A stretch of 64,000 bases of DNA, taken from the NCBI GenBank assembly GCA_018417955.1, contig JACTVC010000026.1:62001-126000 (forward strand). The letters run 5' to 3'. Numbering within the stretch: position 1 is the stretch's first letter; every line of letters begins with the position of its first letter. Shown piece by piece: positions 47,701 through 59,087 of this stretch. The translations under genes were made by a program, and so were the position numbers. Source of the stretch: Laccaria trichodermophora. Lineage: Eukaryota > Basidiomycota > Agaricomycetes > Agaricales > Hydnangiaceae. Below the pieces are notes generated by a model that ran no database searches, was not told the origin of the DNA, and saw nothing but the letters and a program-made list of their open reading frames with translations.

Positions 47701-48974
47701 ATGGCTGTCTCTCTTTCCCCAAGTGACCTCCTCGGCTTCCAACGTAAGTCCCCCTTCGTCTTCCTCCTCTTGCCAAAACAAGACTAATAATTCTCAGGGC
47801 CGCTCACCCAACATGGTACCTCCCTCCTTACCATTACCAACGACAATAGCAAGCCCGTCGCATTCAAGATTAAGACTACCGCCCCAAAGGCATAGCAAAT
47901 TAGGTCGTTTCCATCGACTTGACTAACTCTGTTTCCCCAGTTGTACTGTGTACGCCCCAACTCTGGCCGCATTGAACCTGGAGAGCATTCCGTAATCACT
48001 GGTGAGTTTGTTTCGCCGTGTGTCTTTAAATATTTTACTTACAGATAAACGCTGCAGTTATACGCCAAGCCTCCAAGAAAGAGCCGCCACTAAACGTCAA
48101 ATGCAAGCACAAATTTCTCATCCAGAGTACTATAGTTACTCCAGAGAAAGAAAACATGTCTCCCCACGAAATTGTACGTATAATATTTTCCGGTCACCGA
48201 GTCCAACTGATGTTATTTTTTTCTAGTGTGGTAGTCCCGACGTCACCGAAGGAGGGAACATGCATCAGCAGAGGATTCGTGTGTCATATCTGCCTGCACT
48301 AGTTCCAACGCAGGAAAAGGATGGGGCCACTATTGCATCCATCATTGACCGAATACCCTTGGTGTGTTCAAAGCCGTGTGTAGTCTTGTGATGAACACCT
48401 CATGCTCTCCTTGCAGCTTAATGACGACAGTACTTTCATACCCGGTAGCGAGCCGCAGCCGCCGAAAGACCCTCATCACCCGGAAGAGCCTTCGCCTCCG
48501 TCACACTCGGACACTTGCGCAGTTGACGAAAAGTCAGGTCACGCACCTCATGGCCGCCTCCCAATTGCTCAAGAAGGTGAATTCTCGCACCCGATTGAAT
48601 CACCCTTTCAAATTTCCCCTGAATCGGCTCTGCCTGCCCAACCTATCCCAGAGCTCGCTGAGCCAGGTTCAGACGAAGTTCGCAAGTCTGACCTCGTTTT
48701 CACTCCCACCGTTGTCAGCACACCGAAAAAAGAGCCTATCAACCTATGCGAGGATGAGCACCAGAAAATCGAGCCCTTGGAACGTGCGAGCATTTCTACG
48801 ACGGCACCGTCGTCATCACTTCATCAAAACACGATGCTACCGCAAGTAAGTGCGGCAGCGACCGATGTTTGCGAGATCTCTCGTGGGGTTGAACCGGCCA
48901 TTCCCTTACACATGGTCATTGGAGTGCTTGTGTTGGCGATGTTTTTCTCCGCATACATTGTTACACGGGGATAG
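47701..48974 (+). CDS. VAMP-associated protein (MSP domain, tail-anchored ER protein)
   Basis: An ER membrane tether that binds FFAT-motif proteins at contact sites. Six exons begin with ATG at 47701 (MAVSLSPSDLLGFQ). The MSP domain reads TSLLTITNDNSKPVAFKIKT-TAPK, then LYCVRPNSGRIEPGEHSVIT and KKEPPLNVKCKHKFLIQST; these match the VAP core, including the FFAT-binding K-TAPK/RYCVRPN face. A long Pro/Ser/Glu-rich linker follows, then a single C-terminal membrane helix (MVIGVLVLAMFFSAYIVTRG). The stop is at 48972-48974. The intron after TAPK seems to start with GC rather than GT. The usual coiled coil before the anchor is not obvious. Confidence 0.88.
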
Positions 48975-49365
48975 TTCACATCTTAGGACTTGACGTCGTA
49001 TGACCCCCTTGCTTTATCTATTTTTTTATGTATGGCTTTAGTTTTGGACTTCAATCGCTAAGCAATGATTTTGCCTCAACGTCGACTCACTCAAAGTCGC
49101 GCCAACTTGACCGTTTTAATTTGCAGTACTGTACGTGGGAGACACTATGGAGACAAATTTGTGGTAGAAAAAAGTCCGAGTCCAAAGACTCAGGTCAGAG
49201 ATCAAAAAAAAGTCCGGGGCCAAAGAGCTCAGAAGCGCGAGGGTGATGGAGAGGAATTTGAGAAAACGCATTGGCTGGAAAATATAGCAACCTATGACCT
49301 GCATATTTCTTGTAAAGGTATACATGTAGTGTCTGGTCCGGGCGTGATCAGAAAGTAACTAATAA
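48975..49365. other. Short intergenic stretch between convergent genes
   Basis: The 3' regions of the VAP gene (+) and APS kinase (-). No gene is supported. Confidence 0.4.
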
Positions 49366-50184
49366 CTAAGTCGAAAGGTATCCCTTTGAAACAAGATAAT
49401 CAGCAATAATGTGGACCGCGTCAAGAACCTCTGTTTCATGGGTCTTGATATGAATTTCTGGAGCTTCTGGGGCCTCGTATGGCGCAGATATTCCAGTAAA
49501 TTCTTGGTTCGTGAGTTTCCCCGTCCTCAACACAACCGAAAATCTAACCTTGAATTTCTCCAGCCCTCGCTTTTTTGTACAACCCTTTGGGGTCCCGTTC
49601 CTCCACTATCTGCAGTGGCGCATCCATGTATACCTCGACGAACGGTAAGGAAGCCTTCTGATGTACTTCCCTGGCTGTGGCTCTGTCTGCCAAATAGGGA
49701 GATATGAAGGCGGTGATGGATATGCATCCTGCGTCGGCGAATAATTTGGACACCTGCCAGGACAGACGTCAGCAGCCAATAGCCCAGTAAGGAGATCTTA
49801 CTCACCTCCCCTATGCGTCGTATATTTTCATTTCTAGACTTTTCGTCGAAACCAAGATCTTTGTTGAGGCCAAATCTTACATTGTCACCATCCAGACGGT
49901 AGGTGAATTTGTGAAGGTTCAGTAGATGCTGCTCGAGGGCACAGGCGATGGTTGACTGCAACAGGATGAGAAAATCTGAGCTATGATGGAATTTAAAAGT
50001 AAAAGACCGTACCTTTCCGCTGGCGCTTAACCCTGTAAGCCAGACAGTAACGCCTTTCTGACCAAGAAATTGCGTCCGCTCCAAGTTGGTCACAGAGCCT
50101 TCCAATCCAACAAAATGAGAAGAGAGGCCACCACAGAAGAGCGCTAGCGAGTATACCTGGGTGGAAGGTAATATTGGTGGCCAT
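49366..50184 (-). CDS. MET14: Adenylylsulfate (APS) kinase
   Basis: Phosphorylates adenosine 5'-phosphosulfate to PAPS in sulfate assimilation. The start ATG at 50184 gives [10 protein letters not shown], then [19 protein letters not shown] and the P-loop [11 protein letters not shown] split by an intron. [17 protein letters not shown] and [14 protein letters not shown] follow, then [40 protein letters not shown] and [20 protein letters not shown]. The last exon ends VSKGYLST with TAG at 49366-49368. Length about 200 aa, as usual for the fungal enzyme. All signature motifs (P-loop, [21 protein letters not shown]) are intact, so it should be functional. Confidence 0.93.
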
Positions 50185-51259
50185 CACAAGTATGCAGATG
50201 ACAGGAGAGCGTAAATTGCACGATCGATATGGGTTCAAGTGGGTTTATGTCGGAGCGGTTTCAATGACGGGTAAACCTGGGTCCACAACGGCTTTCCGTC
50301 TTCTCAAATGTGCGGCCAATACTCCGGCGTTTTTCCAGTTAGTACCTATATGCTTGCACATGACGCGATTCTATAGTCTTGCTCAATTGTTGATGACGTT
50401 TACTCTCTAGTACTGTGGCATCTCTCTCGGCGATCCCTGTGCCACCAGAATAAATTATGCAAGTCGTCCAAAAGTCATCATAACTTACCTGAATTTTGAA
50501 ATGAACAATGGAAAATGTACATGTTGTATTGAAGTTGGTAAATTCAGGATTGAAATAGCGGAGCCTCAGAGAAGGATTACTCAAATTCGAACTTAGAAAA
50601 AAATGACTCTGAAATGACTTTTGGCGATGCGCCATGATGCCACCAAGTCGGTCGAGGTGTCATAGACTCATAATACTCTGTCACTCAATCGAAAAAAAAA
50701 AACGGCTTGATGGATTAGATTCATACTCGGAGACAAAATCCACTTTTTATTGAAATCTCAAGGTACTGAGCGAGATGTAGCAAAAGTTTTTTGGCATAAC
50801 CCAAGCTGTCGTAAACAGAGTCAACATCGCACAAACATAACACGCAACTTGAATTTGTTCGGAAGGTCATGCATAGGTCTTGCGCAGATTTTACTCTCAA
50901 GTTTCAGCTCACTGATTAGTCTTCAGTACTCCCGGTAAACACTTTCAACATACCAGAGCGAGATACTGGCTTTGACAAAGGCTGCATGAAGGGGAGGAGG
51001 GACCAGGCGAAAAACGTCGCTGGTTGTTCGATCATCACAGGCGAAAAGAGGAGGTTTTTGATGTTCGTCCATGGACGTGTATCTCGGATTTGCGAAGAAC
51101 GTGGAATCGTTAGAAAGAATGGTATGTATGTGAGGCGTTGGAGAAGAGAATTCCCTGATGCATGAGGCTTGTTGAGGGCTAGGCGGAAGAGGCTGGTCGA
51201 GGGTGGTGGTTCAAAGGAGGAAGAGGCACATGCACAGCAACGTAAATTCGATCGGATTT
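50185..51259. other. Intergenic stretch, APS kinase promoter and beyond
   Basis: A 98-codon open frame on the - strand (50339-50635, MAHRQKSFQSHFFLSSNLSN) has no recognised features. A run of A near 50692 and the tail shared with copy D (51120-51250) are also present. No gene can be supported. Confidence 0.35.
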
Positions 51260-53680
51260 AGTTCAACATAAACCTCAGTTACGTTGTCGCAGAACGGGCT
51301 TCCTCTATCTACTTAGCGAGGGTCAATGTTGTATGTAGTATTAGGAATCCAAAAGCGTCCATGATTCTAGGGCCATAAAACAACGACGTTCCGACACTCA
51401 AATGCGACCTCCGGACCAATGCAGTATCGTCGACGAGAAGAGCAAGATTGTCTCTTTGGCGAGGGACGTAGAAGAGAGGTGTCCCGCCCTCTCCGATGAC
51501 CTCGTACACGCCCAAAGTCTCGTGCTCTTGGGGAACATCCTGGACAGGGCCTAGAGGCACTCCACTCCTTACACCAAGCCAAGACCCTCTTCAAAGTTTT
51601 GGAGAACGACGCGAACCTCGCATCTGCGTACCAAAACACCGCCCGTGTGCATTATCAACCAACATCAGCTCCAAGGCGCGTTGGCCGCTGTTGGATAAGT
51701 GTGGAAGTACGCTGGGTTGAGCGATAGCCCAAGCATTCATATTCACCGATCATCTCCCAGGAATACGCCCGGATCCTCTTCAGTGCTGATAAAGACCAGA
51801 AGCGTTGGCGAGTCGTTGATGATTTTGGGGCAAGTTGGGAACCGAGGTGAGGGTTGTCAAGGCTTTGGAGAGTGAGGTTTGGGTACCTCCTTGATTGGGA
51901 TTATGGGAAAGTATATAGGGTACATGAGGAGAGGCGTAGGGATGGATTAAGACGAAGCGGAAGGACGGTGATGCGGTTATTGACCACCAGGTTGTGAGTC
52001 AGTTATTGGGGGGGAGGGCGTTGAAATACTGGTAGGCTTGTTGTAAATGACCATAGGCGAGATGGTTGTCAATGTCTGAGGTCGTACGTCTTGCCTAGGC
52101 ACCATACCGCTGATTCGATGTACGCCCGAAGGCTTTCGCTGCTTATACTGTACGGCTGGCGATCTCTGGGTTGGGCATGCCGTAGTAGGGCAATGAACGC
52201 TTTCGATTGTCTTTTCAGAAGATAAATCGGGGAAGGGTGAGCGGTTGAAAAGGACGGATTGGATGTTGGTGCCATCAGCTGGCGAGATCTTGTGCATTGA
52301 CAAGAAATCGCGGGTCATCGTAACGGCGTGCATTATCTAGGACACATTGGCAGCATGAAGAGAGTGCGTGGGCTCGGAGATCCTCTTCACTTTTGCTGTG
52401 CTGCTGCATGAACGATTGAACAGGAGGTGGTCCAAAGAGGTCGGGGGTCGGGGTGGGTTGCTAGGGTTTCTTGAGCAGTAGAGCTGCAGCTAATGAATAG
52501 GCTGGCTATGGCAGAGGGAATCATAGATACATCGAGAGTCGGTGCCCACCGGGAGAGGTCCTCATTCGTCGTTCCTGCCTATAGCAATGAGAGAACCTTG
52601 AGTCAGAGTTTGGCATTTGGATTGTGCTCAACAAGGCTGTCAGGAACAGAACGGCTGATACTCTGGCTCATCCTCTGTTCATATGGGCCAGGGAGGATGT
52701 CGGGCCCGAACTTCAACCACACATTCAACAACTCTCGCCGTTGGCTGCCCTTGTTCGCCGAGATTTGCTGGGATCAGGGTAACGGCGAAAGGCTTGTGGC
52801 CAACAACACCTTGAAATCCGGGTCATTCTCCGAATCCAGGTTGATGTCGTGGAAGATACGCATGCATGCGTCTTTGTCGGTAGGTTGAATGTCTCTCGAC
52901 TGCAAAGTAATAACCTTGCCGCCGAAAGGTTGGATCCCGCGCATGGTGACGAGGATGGAGACATGTTTCAGCGTTCCACCCGGCGCGTTCCATGGCATCT
53001 CTTCGCGTCCGTGGAACATCCGGGCATAAGAGGCATTTGTTGCTGAACGGTGAGTGTTTGATTGATCGCGCCTCCATGTGACGTCGTATAGTGCGTGTTG
53101 GACAAGATCCTGCGTCTCCCCTTGACGAGACTGAGGCTGCCGTCGGTGGGACGAGTATCGGAGATCATTTGCGAGCTAGATAATGAGAAAGTTGGGTGGT
53201 TGAGCGAATGCACACATGAAGGGACTCCAGATACCTTAAATCCGTCCATGACAGTTGACAGCCTATTCAGACAGTCTTCGAGCTTCTTCATTCTCTGTGT
53301 ATGTTGTTATCAACGATGCCTTTTGCCCACCGGTTTTCTCCACATCCTGTCCTGAGAGTGCTACAAGATCATTAGACGATCTCGAACCAGATGCAAAAAA
53401 GACAAACCTCAGTAATTGATATCCCCTTCCATGCACTTCATGGCATTCACAAATGCCTTCTTGCTGCCTTCGACGTCGTTTTGGGACATAGCGTGGCCTA
53501 CGATGATGATCATGAGATGGCCGATTCTATCTTTCAGCTTCCTGATTCTCCCTGCAACAGCCGATGCGTCCTGAAAGTTCAAAGCCCTTCGTCGTTGCCC
53601 TGCAAAGGTGGCGCCAGAAAAAACGAACCTCGGATAGTTCATTGATTTTGAGCGCAACTTGACAGTGTGACAAACGCGTT
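51260..53680 (-). pseudogene. Decayed STAND/TPR gene, copy C, with inversion and deletions
   Basis: The - strand holds remains of the N-terminal helical domain (DASAVAGRIRKLKDRIGHLM, then SQNDVEGSKKAFVNAMKCME near 53500). The start of the NTPase domain (MFHGREEM) is fused directly to post-Walker-B sequence (PWNAPGGTLKHVSILVTMRG near 52970), so the P-loop is deleted. TPR fragments follow to about 52010. A piece at 51420-51840 matches the same family but on the + strand, and 51260-51420 is again on the - strand, showing a local inversion. No usable frame remains. The tail matches the copy D tail in reverse complement. Confidence 0.6.
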
Positions 53681-55460
53681 TTTCGTCTCAGTGGACAACA
53701 TTGTAACGTCGCACCAAGAAGGGGGGAGGGAAGGGTTATAATCTGAGGCAGGTGTTACAGACAGAGGATGTTATTTCTAGGTAGTTGAGGATTGGGCAGC
53801 TGGCCATTGTCGAATTGGATGGTCAGCGTCGTCGATTGGTCGTCAGCGTGGATGTGGTAGTTGTGTAATATGTATGTAGTGTGGGGTTGTTTGGCATTGG
53901 AGCCTTCGGGCCATGGCGGGTTCAACGTTCTGCACGCGTGGGTCTCTTCAACTCTCAGCTCACTCGTATTCAGTGGCCACCGGCCATCTTTCATTCGATG
54001 AATATTTCGAAACTTCGAAAGTCGCGTCGCGCACACCTTAGAAATCTGGAGCCCGGAACTCCGCCTCGTGGAGGAGCATTCATAATAAACTTATGGGCCT
54101 ACGCCTGAGGCCTGAGGACTTACTAAGAGCGAAAAAGTTGGGAAAAGTGACGAATTTACATCACGTTGTGGTGGGTTACTGGCACTAACGTGAGTCTCTC
54201 GCTCAATTGGAACGCATCATACGTTGTTCGCACTCCTATTTTTTGAAGGAGGCTAAGAACCACAAAAGGATTATCGGTGGTAGTATCCAGCCACTTTGTG
54301 ACAGCCAGAGGTTCACGAACAGAAGGTGATTGGAAAGAAGGGAAAAGCCGGACTGTGAGTTTTGTTATTCCTCACTTTGTCCTCAGGCTCAGCCTGCACG
54401 CCCAGGTTTTACGCACGGGATAGCTCACCCTTACTTTCAGCGCGATAGCAACACCGATTACCCCGAATTCTTTTAGTAAAGCGCTTCGTCTTTCAGGAGC
54501 TATTCTGCCTGCGACTCGGAGGCGTAGCTTGGTCACTCTTGGTTGACAGAATCTATGCGACAAGCATACATTCGTGCGTCATCTGCAAGCTATATCAGAT
54601 TGTACCCCCTGTTGAAACTCAAGCTACATATGTAGGGTAAGAGCAGACCAGCGCATACCAGCGCCGAGCGGCGAGTCGGGCCCCGGGGCAAAAATATCGC
54701 ACTAAACACATGCAACAGTTCTTCTGATCATGATGCGACAATGGTACCTTACCCTTACCATCCTCTCGCGATCGCTTCCTTCAGAGTGTCCTGGTTCGTC
54801 CTGGTTCGTCTTCCGTTATGTTAGAAGGCGGTTAAGTACTTGGGTGACAGTGCTTCAAGCTTCAGTGCTTAAAGGACCCAAGCCACATAGAGATAGGGGT
54901 TAATTGGCTGAGTTCGAAAATCTGACAGTATCTCAGTAATCCTGTCGACTGCGAAACGATGTGAAATCCGAATGCCAAATGGCGCAGCGAAAGATTGGGC
55001 CGGCAACTTGCCAACAGAACGCATGTGCGCTTTGGATTCACACAGGCTGCGTCAGGCTTGTGTTTAGTCAAAATGGTCGTGAGGGACGGAGCCGGAAATT
55101 TGATACGCATGTGTTTCATCAGACTTCTTGCTACCGACAATTTGCCTTGAATGGTGTACACTGCTTCTTGGGCGCATGCCGCAATGAGCTTCTAGAAAAT
55201 AATATGCCCAGGGACATCAGCATAATTTGATAATTTCATTTGCGACGGACTTCGAACCGATGACTGAGGCATACATATATAAGGGGACCGAACGAGGGCT
55301 TTGAGTCGATAACTTCTGGTGAGTCGTCTCTTCCCCTTACTGTTGTGCCCCGCTAACTAGAGTGACTTCTAGGCAAGTTACGCGAGACTGCTCTGGTAGC
55401 ACTCAATCATCCAACTCAAACCTCTCAAGTCTTTATCTACTTTCACGACATCTACAATTT
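53681..55460. other. Intergenic stretch with promoter and leader intron of the next gene
   Basis: Most of it shows no gene. A short tandem repeat, gtcctggttc twice, lies near 54790. At the right end, a TATA box at 55276 and a likely 5'-leader intron (about 55320-55372, ggtgagtcg...ttctag) belong to the gene at 55461. Confidence 0.4.
55276..55283 (+). promoter_or_regulatory. TATA box of the three-module secreted protein gene
   Basis: TATATAAG lies 178 bp before the ATG, with a probable leader intron between, so the effective leader is about 100 nt. Confidence 0.5.
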
Positions 55461-56879
55461 ATGTCTCCTCAACTGTTCACTTATGCCGCGTTGCTTGCCG
55501 CAACGTCGCTCTTTGGCGCTATCTACGCTGCTCCCATCGCACCGGTATGCCATTACGTCACTTTGACAAGCATGATGACTGATTTGACTTTTGTAGGACG
55601 ATGACGCTCTCTTCTCGCGCGCAACCTGGGGAACAGGTTTGTGTTTATTTTTTCTCCTTGAAATTATCACCGACCAGGACACGCTCTAGGAAAATACACC
55701 ATTGATCTGACGGTTTACCATTCTCAAGTTAAACCTGTGTTCCTGAAGGAGTTTAGGGCGCACAACGCGAAGTTTGAGTCGCTGTGAGTGTTTTTCTGGG
55801 TCATCGTTTTGTTGCATCTCTCAATTCTTTTATGAAGGTGTGGTTCTAACCCCGATTTTGAGATCACGCGTAAAGGCGATGTCAGTCCGAGCCCTGTCGA
55901 CTCCAAGAAGAAGCAGCTGGGGAAATGTACCAAGGTATGTGCACATTATCTGTCCTCGTCCTTCGCGAACGCCATAACTGAACGTTGCGAACAGAGTACC
56001 TTCACATTGAACCTTGGTGACGTTGTCCTCTCCCACATTCCCAGATCACGAAGCCCTAGCCCTGCTCGTCGTTCCGTTCATGAGTACATCGAGGAACTTT
56101 ATCGTCGCGCAACCTGGGGCACGGGAAAATACACCGTCGACCTGTCGCTCTACCATTCTCAAATTAAACCTGTGTTCCTGAAGGAGTTCAAAGCATCCAA
56201 CGCGAAGTTCGAGTCGCTGTGAGTGTTCATATGGTGCTATCGTTTCATTGCGTTTCTCAAAGCTTTTACAAAGGTGTGGTTCGAACCCCGACTTTGAGAT
56301 TACCCGCAAAGGCGACGTCAGCCCCAGTCCTGTCGATGCCAAGAAGAAGCAGTTGGGCAAATGCACAAAGGTCCATTATTCTATCCCCGATCACAACAAA
56401 TGCTCTAACGAAATTTCTTGAATAGAGCACCTTTACGTTGGATCTTGGCGCAATTGTCCTCTCCCACATCCCCAGATCACGGAGCCCTAGCCCTGCTCGT
56501 CGTTCCGTTGATGAGTACATCGAGGAACTTTATCGTCGCGCTACCTGGGGCACAGGAAAATACACCGTCGACCTGTCGCTCTACCATTCTCAAATTAAAC
56601 CTGTGTTCCTGAAGGAGTTCAGAGCATCCAATGCGAAGTTCGAGTCGCTGTGAGTGTTCATATGGTGCTATCGTTTCATTGCGTTTCTCAAAGCTTTTAC
56701 AAAGGTGTGGTTCGAACCCCGACTTTGAGATTACACGCAAAGGCGAAGTCAGCCCAAGTCCTGTCGATGCCAAGAAGAAGCAGTTGGGCAAATGCACCAA
56801 GAGCTCTTTCACTTTGGACCTCGGTCATATTGTGCTTGCGCATATTCCCAAGTCGCGAAGCCCCAGCCCGGCCCGTTGA
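55461..56879 (+). CDS. Secreted three-module repeat protein with dibasic junctions (Kex2-type precursor candidate)
   Basis: Eight exons (55461-55544, 55597-55636, 55690-55783, 55838-55934, 55995-56218, 56274-56370, 56426-56649, 56705-56879) give 344 aa. A signal peptide (MSPQLFTYAALLAATSLFGA...) is followed by DDDALFSR. Three copies of a module of about 90 aa come next: ATWGTGKYTVDLSLYHSQIK, then VFLKEF..NAKFESLCGSNP, ITRKG, SPSPV, KKKQLGKCTK and LSHIPRSRSPSPAR. Copies are joined by RRSV(H/D)EYIEELYRR, so each module is flanked by Arg-Arg sites of the kind cut by Kex2. Each module has two Cys. Modules 2 and 3 are nearly identical in DNA, introns included (431-bp period). Introns per module fall 3, 2, 1. 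I know no family for the module. Release of separate proteins by Kex2 is inference; the protein could also stay whole in the wall. Confidence 0.82.
55995..56856 (+). repeat. Direct tandem repeat, 431-bp period
   Basis: Two units (55995-56425 and 56426-56856), each running from the STFTL exon start through the dibasic linker and the next module. They are near identical, including the intron with the string gtgttcatatggtgctatcg. An older, more diverged unit precedes them (about 55600-55994). Confidence 0.8.
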
Positions 56880-57534
56880 ACAGTAATACGGTACTGTGAT
56901 TGTAGTTACTGAGGATTAAGATAATAAGGAACTTGAAGACGTTTGGCGTTTACTCTTGGCGTGAGGCAATTTCGAGGGAGGGCCCGTACGGTTACGTTTT
57001 TATGCTAAAAATGAGCGGTGTGCAAAGGCCAATTATAAGTTATTGTTTTGAAAGTCAGCATCTTTTACTCGAATGAACGTATTAGCTCGTAAACTGCGAA
57101 AGCCTTCAACAATTCGTTGAAGAAAAGAGGCGGAAGTCACGTGGCAGAACGCGGTCGGGGCCGATGACAAGCAACAGTCAACAAATGAATTGATCATGAC
57201 CAGAATTCCTGGTGAAGACTCAAGAGCACGAACATTGCCCGAGGTCACGAACGCATTCCAAGGTCATTCTGACGTCGGAAATTTGAACCCGATAAACCCA
57301 GCGAACGCAATATTCGCGCAAAAGGCTGTGCTTCACAACTACCCATTACGGCTAACTGATAGTGACAGATGTAGGGGTGGCTGGGCAACATCTTCGCCCG
57401 CGAGCGCCTCAAGGAGGCGAAGGTTCTGTGTCGGATAGTGACTTCAACGTGGGTTTTTTGGGCGTTAGAATGACGACAGGCGTCGGTTCTGAACATAGAT
57501 GCCGATTGTCTTACCTTCCACCTTCTATCTAAGA
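56880..57534. other. Intergenic stretch
   Basis: The 3' region of the repeat-protein gene and promoter of ubiquitin-like copy 6. No gene seen. Confidence 0.4.
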
Positions 57535-59087
57535 ATGCAACCCTTTGTGTCCACCTCCCGTTCAAGTTCGAGTTATGCACGATCTATTACCCAAGATTCC
57601 TTCAGCAGCCCAGGAGGATATCAAACTGTGAATGGCTTCCCAAACTCCCTAAGTCATTGACCTGTTCTTATCAACTCTTGTATCATCCAGGGACCTCGCT
57701 ATTGTGCGTGATGCTACACAGATTCACTGCATTTCTTTGTGTTGATTCCACCCGCGTGCAGTATACTACCGCCTTTACTCAAGACATGGCCCAATCCAAT
57801 CACACAACCCTATCTATCGCAATGATCCATTTATCAGCCGCATTCTTCCAAGACATATCATCCCTCCCCATACTGCAATATCAGTCAAGAATTATCTATG
57901 CAATGTAGAAGGCTTAGCAGGAGCCACAAGCTCCGCTATATTCGAATCACTCTCATGTCAGGCCGCTCTTGAAGAATCCGCGCAACTCTCCCTTAGATCC
58001 CACCATGGCCACGGCTTGTTGGAGGATGAGCCCATGGCTATTGTGGTCGAACATGACGTCAAAATGCGACAAGCAGCGAGAGACGGACAGTCGAAAGAAT
58101 TAATTGACGCTGATCTACGCGAGTATCGCTACGGTACGTGATCAGGGGTATGCCATACACACAATTCACTCCTTTCCAGTTCATTACTGCATCTACAACA
58201 AGGACAGCGTCATGCCCTCAAAGATGTCTTTCATTCCGGATGACAACTCCTTGGGACGCATCGACACACTTTCTATCCCACCACCTCACACGGTCGCCTC
58301 GTTGAAGCGCCGTATCATGAATGTTGAGGGTGTCATAAATCAGACAATCAACTTATTCAAAGACACGGACGGCGAGGTGTTAATGAACGAAACTGATCAT
58401 ATATCTTTCCTCGATCCGTTAGAAACTTATCCAGGTCAGACTGAAGACGAACCCATAGCTATCGTTTGCGGAGCAGTTTTTCAAGAAAATCGAGGAAAGG
58501 ACAAGGAGAGACAAAAGAAGGACGGGAAGAAACAGCGAAGGCGACGGGAAGACTCTGAAACACAATTAAGAAATACGCGACAAGTTGACGGAGAAAGAGA
58601 ACGGGGTCACGAAATAAATGAAGCAGATCACGCTTCGTTGAGGCGTTTCAAAGTAACGCCAACTCGCGGTACATATGTCGACTTCTATAGTTGGAGTCGC
58701 GTTGATCTAACGTTTTGCAATTCTCGTCTAGGTTCACTTTCATATACGCCAGGGTGGCTTGCGTTGAAAACGGATGAGATTATGTATGCGGACGGAGTTA
58801 AGACGAGCTCAAAATTCAAGACCCTCGCTGGATGGAGTACATAACCTTTCTCATTCATCGTGATTGACGAGCGCTGACAGATTATTTTTCCCTAAGGATC
58901 CTGCAATGGCTACATCGCGATAAATTCAACTGGACAAAAAGGATGTGAGTCGTCTTTTTTTCTTGATTCTCGTGACAATGCCTTATGGTCAAGGTCATCG
59001 CGACACATTTTCACAGTTGTCCCAGAACGTAAGTGGTACCCCTATCATGCACCCTTACTCACTGACGCTTCGTCGCCGGTCGGATAG
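57535..59087 (+). CDS. Tandem ubiquitin-like module protein, copy 6 (with basic insert)
   Basis: Exon 1 starts at ATG 57535 (MQPFVSTSRSSSSYARS), and an intron after GGYQT leads to the tiny exon GPRY. Module 1 is YYRLYSRHGPIQSHNPIYRN with HIIPPHTAISVKNYLCNVEG. Module 2 has VHYCIYNKDSVMPSKMSFIP, LSIPPPHTVASLKRRIMNVE, INLFKDTDGEVLMNETDH and TYPGQTEDEPIAIVCG. Then comes a charged insert of about 60 residues absent from the other copies, with KKDGKKQRRRRED, a possible nuclear localisation signal. The C-terminal module (PGWLALKTDEIMYADGVKT; NGYIAINSTGQKG) is followed by FVPERK and 17 extra residues to TAG at 59085-59087, where other copies stop after FVPERE. Intact frame. Confidence 0.76.
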
